This document shows positions 25,201 through 34,518 of a stretch of 64,000 nucleotides of DNA, one piece after another. The stretch comes from Aequorivita viscosa (GTDB lineage: Bacteria > Bacteroidota > Bacteroidia > Flavobacteriales > Flavobacteriaceae): assembly GCF_900106795.1 (NCBI RefSeq), contig NZ_FNNS01000004.1, forward strand, positions 1 through 64,000, written 5' to 3'. Both the position numbers and the translations under genes were made by a program. Position 1 is the stretch's first letter, and every line of letters starts with the position of its first letter. Below the pieces are notes generated by a model that was not told where the DNA came from, searched no databases, and worked only from the letters and a program-made list of their open reading frames with translations.

Positions 25201-28200
25201 ATGAATAAAATTAACATCTTTATAACTTTTGTAGCCGCTGTGTTCCTTTCTGGCTGTGCAACTTACGCTCCGCAATACGACTCCTCTGCAAATCAACAAG
25301 CAGCAGCTCCATTAGGAGATGTAGAAAAGTCATTTTACTTGATTGGAAATGCAGGCACTGGCAATGATAAAGCGTCGAAAGCAATGCAATCCCTTGGTAA
25401 GTATATAGCTGCGAATAACACTAAAGACAGTTACGTACTTTTTTTAGGAAACAGTTTTTATCCAAAAGGAATGCTTCCTGAAAATGAAAAATTGACAAAA
25501 CAAGCAGAAAATTCAATGCAACTTCAATTGGATGCACTAAAGGATTTTAAAGGGAAGGCTATCGTAATTCCAGGAAACCTCGAATGGAAAGGAAGTGTAG
25601 ATGGACTAGAACTCGAAGAAGATTTTTTGAAAGCGCGGTTTAATGATGAAGATATTCTGCAACCCAACAACGGATGCCCCTTAGATGGAATTGATATTAC
25701 CGATGATATTTATCTGCTTACAATTGATACCCAATGGTTCCTTCAAGACTGGGACAAACACCCAGAAATGAATAAAAAGTGCGAGATAAAAACACGCGAA
25801 AAATTTTTTGATGAGATTGAAAGCGAACTCAAAAAAAACGCGACTAAAACCATCATTTTTGCAATGTATCATCCCTTTATTACTTACGGAGAACACGGCG
25901 GAAAATATCCGGCAATTCACAAAGATGTTTTCAGTACTTCGATAAAATCGGTTAAAACCCTGGGCGCTATTTCCAAACAAGATCGATATAACGAACAGTA
26001 CAATTACTTAATGGATAGGATGGAAGTCCTTACAAAAGATATTGATCGGCTAATTTTTGTTTCTGCACTCGACAAATCATTACAGTATATAGAAAATGGC
26101 TCTGTAAAACAAATAGTTTCTGGTTCTGGATCGGGCGCCACAGCAGCTTCGTTAGGGCAATACGGCCAGTTTGCCTATGGTGGAGAGGGCTTTGCTAAAC
26201 TCGATATAAGCAAAAATAGCGGTGCTCAGGTTCAGTTTTTTAAAGCAAAAGATGATGGTTCTTCCGAACTACTCTTTAAAAAAGAAATCTTCCCGCAAGG
26301 AAAAGGTTTGGACTTTAGTGTGCTTCATCACAACTTTCCTAAAACAGTAAAGGCGAAAATTTACGATGACAGCTTAGTCGAAAAAACAGGCTTTTATAAA
26401 ACTATTTGGGGAAAACACTACCGAGATGTGTACGGGACCGAAGTAACCGCAAAAGTAGTGCTTTTAGATACACTTTATGGTGGTTTACACGTAGTGAGAG
26501 CAGGAGGAGGACACCAAACCAGATCGTTGAGGTTGGAAGATAAAGACGGTCGGACCTATAACATGCGTGGAATGAAAAAAAGCGCGGTGCAATTCCTTCA
26601 AAATGTAATTATAAAGGATAAAGTAATTGAAAACGACTTTAAAAATACACTTCCTGAAGATTTAATACTCGATTTTTACACTGCAGCCCACCCTTATGGT
26701 GCGTTTACCATCCCAAAACTTGCAACTGCTGCAAATGTTTTACATACCAAACCAATATTATTTTACGTGCCTAAACAAGAGGCGCTTGGTCAGTTTAACG
26801 AGAGTTATGGCGACGCACTTTATATGATTGTAGAGCGTCCTGATAAAACCTTTGACGGTCCTTTGTTTGATTACCCGGACAATGTAGAAAGCACCGATGA
26901 CCTTTTGGAAAAACTACAACGCGATGAAAAATACGCTTTAAATGAAGAAGCTCACATCCGCGCCCGCATTTTTGACATGCTAATTGGAGACTGGGATAGG
27001 CACAACGATCAATGGCGCTTCACCCAACACGATAACGAAGATGGAACTGTCACTTTTTTACCCATTCCTAGAGATCGCGACCAAGTGTATTCCAATTTTG
27101 ACGGAGGATTGTTAGACGTTGTTCGGGCACTTTTCAATACGGCGCGACAGTTTCAAGTGTATGGAGAAGATTTAAAACATACCGAGTGGTTTAATTCGGC
27201 CGGAATTAAATTAGACCGTGCTTTACTGCAAAGTTATGGACGAGAAGCTTGGTTGCAACAGGCTGAGTTTATTAAAAACAATGTTACCGATGAAGTAATT
27301 GAAGAAGCTTTTAAAGATCTTCCAAAAGAAGTGCAAGACGAAACAGCTGCAGATATTAAATCAAAACTGAAAGGAAGACGCGACAACATTGTAAGAATTG
27401 CAGAAGAATACTACGATTATTTCGCAAAATTACAGACAATCACTGGCACAAATAAAGATGATTATTTTGAAATTACACGACTTCCGAATGGTAAGACAAA
27501 CATAAAAACGTATCGCATAAAAAAGGGAGAAAAAGCAGATTTAATGTTAGATCGCACTTTCAGTTCTAAGGAAACCTGTGAAATCTGGATTTATGGTCTG
27601 GACGACGATGATGTTTTTGAAGTTAAAGGAAAAGGAGATAGCCCAATTGCAATTAAAATTATTGGAGGCCAGAATAACGATGTTTACAAAATTGCGAACG
27701 GAAAACGTGTGAAAATTTATGATCATAAGAGCAAGAAAAATACGGTAGAGGAAAAAGGCGGTGCCGCATTTCGTTTTACCGATAATTATGATTTCAACAC
27801 GTATGATTATAAAAAAGAAAAGAAAACTATAAATCTACTGCTTCCTGCTATAGGTTATAATCCAGATGATGGTTTCAAAATTGGTATTACAGACGTGCTT
27901 ACATTTAACGGTTTTCAACGTAATCCATTTTCGCAACAACATAGGTTTGGGGTTGGTTATTTCTTCGCAACTGAAAGCTTGGGTGTTACGTACGAAGGAG
28001 AGTTTGCTAATATTTTTGGACAATGGAACTTCTTGGTTGGAGGACACTTCAAAAACCCCAATTTTGCAGAAAACTTTTTTGGTTTCGGAAATGAAACAAT
28101 TAATCCCGATTATGAATTCGATATAGGGAAAGATTACAACCGCGTACGAATTGGCGGTTACGGAGGTTCTATCGGAATTAAAAAAGACTCCCCATACGGA

Positions 28201-28875
28201 AGCGTTTTTCAGTTTAAAACCAAGTTTGAAGGCGTTAAAGTAGAAGGAACTTCAGGAAGACTCATTACAGACTTAATTCCAGCTCCTATCGAACTCGACA
28301 AAACTCATTATTATGTTACCGCAGAAGGAGCGTATCAATATGAAAGCTACGATAACAAAGTAAACCCAACACGCGGAATGGATTTTAATTTAGTAGCTGG
28401 AGCAACTCAAAACACCAAAGATGGCGATGCAGTTTTTGGTTATGTAAAACCACAATTGGTTTTTCACAACGCCCTTATCCGAAATAGAAAGTTAGTGTTG
28501 AAAACTGATGTTCGCGGTCAATTCAATATCGGGAACAATTTCGAGTTTTTTCAAGCAGCACGGTTAGGTAGCGATACAGGATTGCGAGCATACAGAAAAG
28601 AACGTTTTGCAGGTAGAACGGCAGCTGTGGGTAGCGCAGATGTTCGCTACAGTTTCAATTCATTTAGAACCACCTTAACACCTATTCAAATTGGCGTTTT
28701 TGGAGGGTATGATGTAGGGCGAGTGTGGATACCGAATGATACTTCAGATGTTTGGCACAACTCATACGGAGGAGGTTTTTGGGTGAATACAGCCGATTTG
28801 TTAAGTGCAAATTTCAACCTTTTTGCAGGTGATGAAGGACTTCGTTTCACTTTTGGAATGAAGGTTTCAATGTGA
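25201..28875 (+). CDS. Giant lipoprotein: degenerate metallophosphoesterase + kinase-like + outer-membrane barrel (paralogue A)
   Basis: 1224 residues, lipobox LSGC (Cys19). The N-terminal domain is homologous to the metallophosphoesterase of the next gene, but its metal ligands are replaced: GNAG (49-52) for GDAG, GNSFYP (83-88) for GDNIYP, GNLEW (125-129) for GNHEW and ALDK (289-292) for GHDH. It is therefore almost surely inactive as a phosphatase. The middle region has LIGDWDRHNDQW (Asp597, Asp599) and PIPRDRDQVYSNFDG (Asp625, Asp627), resembling CotH/HipA-type kinase loops. The last ~350 residues form a barrel with SDTGLRAYRKERFAG, like the Omp85 loop-6 motif. Tandem with paralogue B. 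Confidence 0.8.
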   Translation: MNKINIFITFVAAVFLSGCATYAPQYDSSANQQAAAPLGDVEKSFYLIGNAGTGNDKASKAMQSLGKYIAANNTKDSYVLFLGNSFYPKGMLPENEKLTKQAENSMQLQLDALKDFKGKAIVIPGNLEWKGSVDGLELEEDFLKARFNDEDILQPNNGCPLDGIDITDDIYLLTIDTQWFLQDWDKHPEMNKKCEIKTREKFFDEIESELKKNATKTIIFAMYHPFITYGEHGGKYPAIHKDVFSTSIKSVKTLGAISKQDRYNEQYNYLMDRMEVLTKDIDRLIFVSALDKSLQYIENGSVKQIVSGSGSGATAASLGQYGQFAYGGEGFAKLDISKNSGAQVQFFKAKDDGSSELLFKKEIFPQGKGLDFSVLHHNFPKTVKAKIYDDSLVEKTGFYKTIWGKHYRDVYGTEVTAKVVLLDTLYGGLHVVRAGGGHQTRSLRLEDKDGRTYNMRGMKKSAVQFLQNVIIKDKVIENDFKNTLPEDLILDFYTAAHPYGAFTIPKLATAANVLHTKPILFYVPKQEALGQFNESYGDALYMIVERPDKTFDGPLFDYPDNVESTDDLLEKLQRDEKYALNEEAHIRARIFDMLIGDWDRHNDQWRFTQHDNEDGTVTFLPIPRDRDQVYSNFDGGLLDVVRALFNTARQFQVYGEDLKHTEWFNSAGIKLDRALLQSYGREAWLQQAEFIKNNVTDEVIEEAFKDLPKEVQDETAADIKSKLKGRRDNIVRIAEEYYDYFAKLQTITGTNKDDYFEITRLPNGKTNIKTYRIKKGEKADLMLDRTFSSKETCEIWIYGLDDDDVFEVKGKGDSPIAIKIIGGQNNDVYKIANGKRVKIYDHKSKKNTVEEKGGAAFRFTDNYDFNTYDYKKEKKTINLLLPAIGYNPDDGFKIGITDVLTFNGFQRNPFSQQHRFGVGYFFATESLGVTYEGEFANIFGQWNFLVGGHFKNPNFAENFFGFGNETINPDYEFDIGKDYNRVRIGGYGGSIGIKKDSPYGSVFQFKTKFEGVKVEGTSGRLITDLIPAPIELDKTHYYVTAEGAYQYESYDNKVNPTRGMDFNLVAGATQNTKDGDAVFGYVKPQLVFHNALIRNRKLVLKTDVRGQFNIGNNFEFFQAARLGSDTGLRAYRKERFAGRTAAVGSADVRYSFNSFRTTLTPIQIGVFGGYDVGRVWIPNDTSDVWHNSYGGGFWVNTADLLSANFNLFAGDEGLRFTFGMKVSM

Positions 28876-28941
28876 AAGGAATTGTAATTGAAAAGGACTA
28901 ATAGATAAAACCTTCAACAAATAATTAAAATTCGTATTAGA

Positions 28942-31900
28942 TTGTTAATTTTTAAAAGACTATTTCCTTCTTTAATAGCATTTTCAGTAATCGCTTCTTG
29001 TGCCACTTTTGAGCCACAATTCAAGGATAATTGGGAAAATCCAACCTATCCATCGCACAAAAAAGTCGCGAAAACATTCTATTTAGTAGGCGATGCGGGT
29101 TATTCACCAATGGGCGGAATGAGCAAGGGGTTAATTGCGTTTCAGAATTACCTTAAAGACGAAAAAGTCGCTGGCAACTATACTATTTTTCTTGGCGATA
29201 ACATCTACCCGTCAGGAATGGATCCCGAAGGCCATCCGCGTAGAGCCCAATCGGAGAGTAGGATGGATGCCCAATACAACGCAGTGAAAGACTACGACGG
29301 TAAAACCATTTTCATTCCAGGTAATCACGAATGGTATAACAACGGAGTAGTAGGCGTTGCCCGTCAAGAAAATTACGTAAAATCTTTGTTTCCCAATCAA
29401 GACGCATTTAAACCCAGTAACGGATGCGCAATTGAAAGTATTGCTGTAACCGACGACATACAGTTAATAATTATAGACACCCAATGGATGCTCGAAGACT
29501 GGAATAAAAACCCCACAATCAATAAAAATTGTGATATTAAAACGCGGGAAAAATTTCTACTAACGCTTCAATTAGAATTCGATAAAAACCAAAATAAAAC
29601 CGTTGTTTTCGCAATGCACCACCCTATGTTCACTAACGGAAACCACGGGGGGTATTTTGCGTTCGAAAAACATTTGTATCCGTTTCAGAAAAAAATCCCG
29701 ATGCCAGTTTTGGCTTCTTTGGTAGTGCAAATAAGGTCGCAGGGCGGTGTTTCTGTGCAAGACAGATATAACGAGCTCTATAACAATTTTATGATTCGAC
29801 TGCAGGAAATGGCAAAGAACAACAAACGATTGGTTTTTGCATCGGGTCACGACCACAACTTGCAATACATAGAGCAAGACGGATTCCGCCAAATAGTTTC
29901 AGGTTCGGGTTCTAAAGAATCGTATGCCGCTATAGGTGAAGCTGGATACTTTAGTACGGGGGCTCAGGGTTTTGTGGTGTTGGATGTTTTTGAAGATGGC
30001 TCTTCTTGGGTCCGCTATTTTGTAGTTGCGGAAGATTTACAACCTGAACTTATTTTTCAAAAAGAAATAATTCCCGCTCCAGAAGTTGTTGATACGTCAG
30101 TCTATGCTAAAATCCATCCACCAGAAAAAACCATTTCCATTTACCAACAGGACAGTATTCGGGAAGCGTTGTTTTTTAAAACGGTTTGGGGTGCTAAATA
30201 TAAAAACGCATATTCACAGCCTGTTACCGCTCCAGTAGCATCGCTAGACACACTTTACGGAGGCCTAACAGTAACGCGAGAAGCTAGTGGGAATAACTAC
30301 AACGCCCTATTACTTACCGATGCTAAAGGCAATAAATACCGAATGCGGGCAATGGCAAAAAATGCGTTAAAACAATCAACTGAAATTGTTTTTGAAGACA
30401 ATAGTAAACCCTCCAAAGAAGGCGAAATTGAAACTTCAACAATGAAAGGGCAGGGTATAGATTTTTATACAGCTTCGCATCCGTATGCCGAAATGGCGAT
30501 TCCAGATTTGGCGAAAACGGTTGGAATTTTTTATACTACACCAAAATTATTCTATGTTCCCAAGCAAAAGAATCTAGGTAATTACAACGAAAAATTTGGA
30601 GATGGCCTGTATCTAATTTCCGTGGCTCCTTCAGAAAAAAGTGAAGGTGAAGAACGCTTTGAATATCCGGACGACGTTGAAACAACAGATGACATCCTTA
30701 TAAAAATGCGTAAAACCAATGATGTTTTTGTCGATGAAGAAAACTATATAAAATCTCGCCTTTTTGATATGTTAATTGGCGATTGGGATCGTGAACCCGA
30801 CCATTGGCAGTGGGCAAAATATTATAACCAAGATAAGAAAAATGTTTTTGTGCCAATTCCAACCAATAGAGATGATGCTTTTTCAAGTTTTGAAGGAAAT
30901 ATACTCGATATCACCCAGTCGTTATTTAGTGGTACCAAACAATTTCACGTTTATGGAGAAGATTTAAACGATTTGCAATGGTTTAATAAAGAAGGGATAA
31001 TTCTAGACAGGGCGCTCATTCGAAATTCAGGTCGCGAACAGTGGAAATTTTTGGCGAAGGAAATTCAAAATAGTTTAACCGATGAACGAATAGATGAAGC
31101 TTTTAATGGTATTCCTTCTGAAGTTCAAGATGAAGCTTTGAACGATATAAAACAGAAACTTAAAGCGCGGAGGGGAAATTTGGAAGATATTGCCGATAAA
31201 TATTACTCCTATCTTGCAAATCAACAAACCGTAGTTGGTACAGACCACGACGATATATTTCAAATCACTCGCCTTCCTGATGGAAAAACGAACGTTCGTG
31301 GTTTTACTGTTAGTAATGGTAAAAAATTTGATACACTTATAGATCGAACTTATTCTTCAAAAGACACAAAAGAATTATGGATCTATGGTCTTAAAGGAAA
31401 CGACAAATTTGTAGTTAATGGAGATGAAAATGATTTGATTTTTATCAGATTAATCGGAGGCATGGGTAAAGATAGTTACGATTTAGCGGCGGGCAAACGA
31501 GTTAAAGTGTACGACTTTGAAGAAGCTGAAGATACGATTGTCGCTCGAAACGGTGGCAACCTTCGATTTACAAATGTCTACAACCTAAACACCTATGATT
31601 ACCGAAAACAGATTGAACGTTCGCAAAACCTACTTTCGGCAATTGGTTACAATCCTGATGACGGATTTCGTGCGGCAATGCAGTTTGAATACAGAGTAGA
31701 TAACTTTCAGCGAAACCCGTTTTCTCAAAAACATACGGTTAATGCAGCGTACTATACTGAAATAAATAGTTTTGATATTTCGTATGAAGGGGAATTCGCA
31801 AACATTAAAGACAATTTAAACCTAAGTTTTGGAACTCGGTTTACAAGCCCTAATTACACGGTGAATTTTTTCGGATACGGAAACGAAACCCAAAACCTTC

Positions 31901-32655
31901 AAGACTCAGAAGGCTATGAGTTTAATAGAGTAGAAGTACAGCAGATTTCAGGAAACGTAGGGGTTCTTCGGAATAGTAGTTTTGGTAGCTTCTTTAAGTT
32001 GCAAACTACTTTTGATGCTTTTAAAGTAACAAATTCACCTACGCGCTTCATCGAAGAAGTTGAAATGTTAGGCAAAGACGAAACCAATTATTTTGGAACT
32101 ATTGAAGGTATTTACAAGTACCGAAGCTATGATGATATTCGCAATCCAACCATCGGGATGCTCTTTGATTTAAACGTAGGAGCGACTGATAATTTTGAAG
32201 AAATGGAAAACCTTTTTGGCTTTATAAAAACGCGCATAGGGTTTTATAATTCACTTGTGAAAAGTGAAAAGTTGGTGCTTAAAACAAACTTGCGGTATGA
32301 AGTAAATATTGGAGAACGCTACCAATTTTATCAAGCTGCAAACCTCGGTGGCGATAACGGTTTACGTGGGTATAGAGAGCAGCGATTTACAGGAAAGTCG
32401 TTTTTAGTAGGAAATGCCGATTTGCGCTATAGTTTTCCTGAATTTAAACTAGGACTTCGACCTATGCAGATAGGAATTTTTGGTGGAGCTGACGCAGGAA
32501 GAGTTTGGCTCAAAAATGATAATAGCGACAGATGGCATAATTCATACGGAGGCGGCTTATGGGTAAATGGTTCAGGAGGGCTTAACGCTAATTTCAACGC
32601 CTTTCATTCAACAGAAGGAACACGATTTACTTTCGGTTTAGGTTTTGATTTTTAA
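28942..32655 (+). CDS. Giant lipoprotein: intact metallophosphoesterase + kinase-like + outer-membrane barrel (paralogue B)
   Basis: 1237 residues from a TTG start (no ATG fits), lipobox IASC (Cys20). All calcineurin-like phosphoesterase motifs are intact: GDAG (50-53), GDNIYP (85-90), GNHEW (127-131), MHHPMF and GHDH (302-305). The middle region has LIGDWDREPDHW (Asp614, Asp616) and PIPTNRDDAFSSFEG (Asp644, Asp645), kinase-like by pattern. The C-terminal ~350 residues are a beta-barrel with GLRGYREQRFTG (1140-1151), close to the Omp85 (V/L)RG(F/Y) motif, ending LGFDF. The gene follows paralogue A by 66 bases and is probably co-transcribed. The phosphatase would sit at the outer membrane. Substrate unknown. 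Confidence 0.82.
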   Translation: MLIFKRLFPSLIAFSVIASCATFEPQFKDNWENPTYPSHKKVAKTFYLVGDAGYSPMGGMSKGLIAFQNYLKDEKVAGNYTIFLGDNIYPSGMDPEGHPRRAQSESRMDAQYNAVKDYDGKTIFIPGNHEWYNNGVVGVARQENYVKSLFPNQDAFKPSNGCAIESIAVTDDIQLIIIDTQWMLEDWNKNPTINKNCDIKTREKFLLTLQLEFDKNQNKTVVFAMHHPMFTNGNHGGYFAFEKHLYPFQKKIPMPVLASLVVQIRSQGGVSVQDRYNELYNNFMIRLQEMAKNNKRLVFASGHDHNLQYIEQDGFRQIVSGSGSKESYAAIGEAGYFSTGAQGFVVLDVFEDGSSWVRYFVVAEDLQPELIFQKEIIPAPEVVDTSVYAKIHPPEKTISIYQQDSIREALFFKTVWGAKYKNAYSQPVTAPVASLDTLYGGLTVTREASGNNYNALLLTDAKGNKYRMRAMAKNALKQSTEIVFEDNSKPSKEGEIETSTMKGQGIDFYTASHPYAEMAIPDLAKTVGIFYTTPKLFYVPKQKNLGNYNEKFGDGLYLISVAPSEKSEGEERFEYPDDVETTDDILIKMRKTNDVFVDEENYIKSRLFDMLIGDWDREPDHWQWAKYYNQDKKNVFVPIPTNRDDAFSSFEGNILDITQSLFSGTKQFHVYGEDLNDLQWFNKEGIILDRALIRNSGREQWKFLAKEIQNSLTDERIDEAFNGIPSEVQDEALNDIKQKLKARRGNLEDIADKYYSYLANQQTVVGTDHDDIFQITRLPDGKTNVRGFTVSNGKKFDTLIDRTYSSKDTKELWIYGLKGNDKFVVNGDENDLIFIRLIGGMGKDSYDLAAGKRVKVYDFEEAEDTIVARNGGNLRFTNVYNLNTYDYRKQIERSQNLLSAIGYNPDDGFRAAMQFEYRVDNFQRNPFSQKHTVNAAYYTEINSFDISYEGEFANIKDNLNLSFGTRFTSPNYTVNFFGYGNETQNLQDSEGYEFNRVEVQQISGNVGVLRNSSFGSFFKLQTTFDAFKVTNSPTRFIEEVEMLGKDETNYFGTIEGIYKYRSYDDIRNPTIGMLFDLNVGATDNFEEMENLFGFIKTRIGFYNSLVKSEKLVLKTNLRYEVNIGERYQFYQAANLGGDNGLRGYREQRFTGKSFLVGNADLRYSFPEFKLGLRPMQIGIFGGADAGRVWLKNDNSDRWHNSYGGGLWVNGSGGLNANFNAFHSTEGTRFTFGLGFDF

Positions 32656-32830
32656 TTCTTCACTTCTTTTAAAAGTAAATTATGAACTGATAATTTTTAG
32701 ATAGGCATACACTGTTATCTTATCTAAATATAGATTGTCTTAGTTAAGCCAGCCAATAAAGACTTAAGGTGGGCGGTACGGGCGGGTCTTGTTTCTTTCC
32801 TCGAGCACTAATGATAAGCATATAAAAAAC

Positions 32831-32859
32831 AAGAGCGATTCGGGTTAGGAATCGCTCTT
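32831..32859. terminator. Hairpin terminator between convergent genes
   Basis: AAGAGCGATTC pairs perfectly with GAATCGCTCTT around a GGGTTAG loop, with A-rich flanks. It lies between the giant-lipoprotein pair and the convergent beta-helix lipoprotein gene. Confidence 0.8.
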
Positions 32860-32911
32860 AAAATAGGGTAATTGCATCTAGCACTGCTATTTAATAATCA
32901 AAATTATGCTT

Positions 32912-34174
32912 TTAGTCATCATCATCACAAATATCAGTTCCAACATTGTCGCTAAAAGTTACGTTGGTGTAAGTAATTCTAGAATCAGGATGGATTTTGC
33001 GTTCTACAATACCACAACCTGCGCTATTGGTTATATGCAAATTAGTTGCTTTTAATGTAATAGTTTCAGTTGTCTGACTTCCTAGTGAAAGTCCACCAGA
33101 GTGGTTAAACCAGTCCCAATGAGATTGTCCAGCATCGGCAATAATGGTGTTTTCAATTTTATTTAACATGCTGTTACTGGCTGTTATATTAATTCCTTTC
33201 CAACTTCCAGCACCGTACTGTCCTGAAAACTTAACAGGTTGATCTGGAGTACCTATAATTTCTAGAATGGTATTGTCAGATTCTGTTTGTATTCCATATT
33301 CTTCACCAAAAATAATTTGGCAGCCTTCCATTATTTTTAAGTGTCCTGGTTTTTCATTTCCTCTATCACGAACAACATATATGTTCTCCTCAATAAAATA
33401 TGGTATTCCTGGATTTAGCCAAGTGTGTATTGGGCCACCTACTTCATCTTCAATAAAGCCACGATTGTATATGGAACCAGTATTCACATAAATTTGATTT
33501 GTGCCGTTATTGGCATAGTTGCTCTGTGCGCCGTCTAAAAATTTAATTTTTCGAGCAGCAATCTGCATTGGATATCCTTGGTTATCAATTATAGAGTTAG
33601 ATTCCCATCCCTCAATATTTGCTGAGCCCGTTATATAAGCGCCGTCGCCTTTGTTATTTCGAATGATAGTGTTCTTAACCTCCACTTTACTCCCATTTAT
33701 GGCAGATAATGCAGGTTTACTACCATCAGTTCCTCCGGCAAATTCAATAATACAGTGGTGCATTTTATTGTTTAAATCACCCGAATCCATATAGATTCGA
33801 TTCCAAGCACCTGGACTACTCGTAGTTCCTGTAAATGTTATAGGTTTGTCTGCAGTACCTACTGCTATTAAGGCTCCTGTTCTGGTGTCGTAATCGTCTA
33901 TAATTAATCCGCCACCTTGCTCAAAAGCAATTGTAACCCCAGGCTCAATGGTTAGAGGAGCTCTTACTTTTACAGCACAAGGCCATATATAATCTATTCC
34001 AGCGCCACGGTCTTCCAGGACCATTGCTTCGGTAATTATAGAACAGTCTAAAACTAAAGGTTCAATTACTGGTTCGTCTGGAACTGATTCATCTTCGCTA
34101 CTACAACTTGAGTATACTGCGCCAATCAGTAATAAAAGAAATAAATTTTTAAAATAAGTTTGAAAAGTTTTCAT
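32912..34174 (-). CDS. Right-handed beta-helix lipoprotein (paralogue of 41543-42727)
   Basis: 420 residues from the ATG at 34174, which gives a clean lipoprotein signal (lipobox VYSSC). An in-frame ATG eight codons upstream is possible. After a short acidic linker the mature protein carries repeated parallel-beta-helix turns: CAVKVRAPLTIEPGVTIAFE, GTADKPITFTGT, GAWNRIYMDS, and a second set HLKIMEGCQIIFGEEYGI, GTPDQPVKFSGQ, GSWKGINI. The same order of motifs occurs in the plus-strand gene at 41543. Such proteins are surface-exposed adhesins or carbohydrate-binding proteins. No catalytic residues are evident. The C-terminus ends in an Asp-rich CDDDD. Confidence 0.8.
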   Translation of the reverse strand: MKTFQTYFKNLFLLLLIGAVYSSCSSEDESVPDEPVIEPLVLDCSIITEAMVLEDRGAGIDYIWPCAVKVRAPLTIEPGVTIAFEQGGGLIIDDYDTRTGALIAVGTADKPITFTGTTSSPGAWNRIYMDSGDLNNKMHHCIIEFAGGTDGSKPALSAINGSKVEVKNTIIRNNKGDGAYITGSANIEGWESNSIIDNQGYPMQIAARKIKFLDGAQSNYANNGTNQIYVNTGSIYNRGFIEDEVGGPIHTWLNPGIPYFIEENIYVVRDRGNEKPGHLKIMEGCQIIFGEEYGIQTESDNTILEIIGTPDQPVKFSGQYGAGSWKGINITASNSMLNKIENTIIADAGQSHWDWFNHSGGLSLGSQTTETITLKATNLHITNSAGCGIVERKIHPDSRITYTNVTFSDNVGTDICDDDD

Positions 34175-34518
34175 GTGTGTTGTTTTTAAATTATACATTT
34201 TTTTAGAAATGATAACTGAGGGGCTAATTTGTGATTCGAAATGCGAATTTTCATAATTATTTCGCCAAAAGTATAGAGGTCTAGAGGAGGTAACAACGGT
34301 TAATTAGTATTTGGTGCAGTTGGCTTAGAATTCAGCAACGATTATTTATAATACAGCGGAAGTATATTATTTTGGTTGTTATAAGATGTTTTGATAAAGT
34401 GAACTAATCTAAAGTTATATCCATAGATGCTGTGGAATGATTTTAGATGCTGTAGTTGCTCCTTGGGAATCAGGGTGAATTCTTATTAATATTCACCTCT
34501 TTTGGGTATTATTAGCGT
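34175..34518. other. Intergenic region, nothing recognised
   Basis: This 344-base gap lies between the beta-helix lipoprotein start and the regulator stop. It is A/T-rich and holds no open frame, RNA or clear repeat that I can support. It must contain the lipoprotein promoter. Confidence 0.4.
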
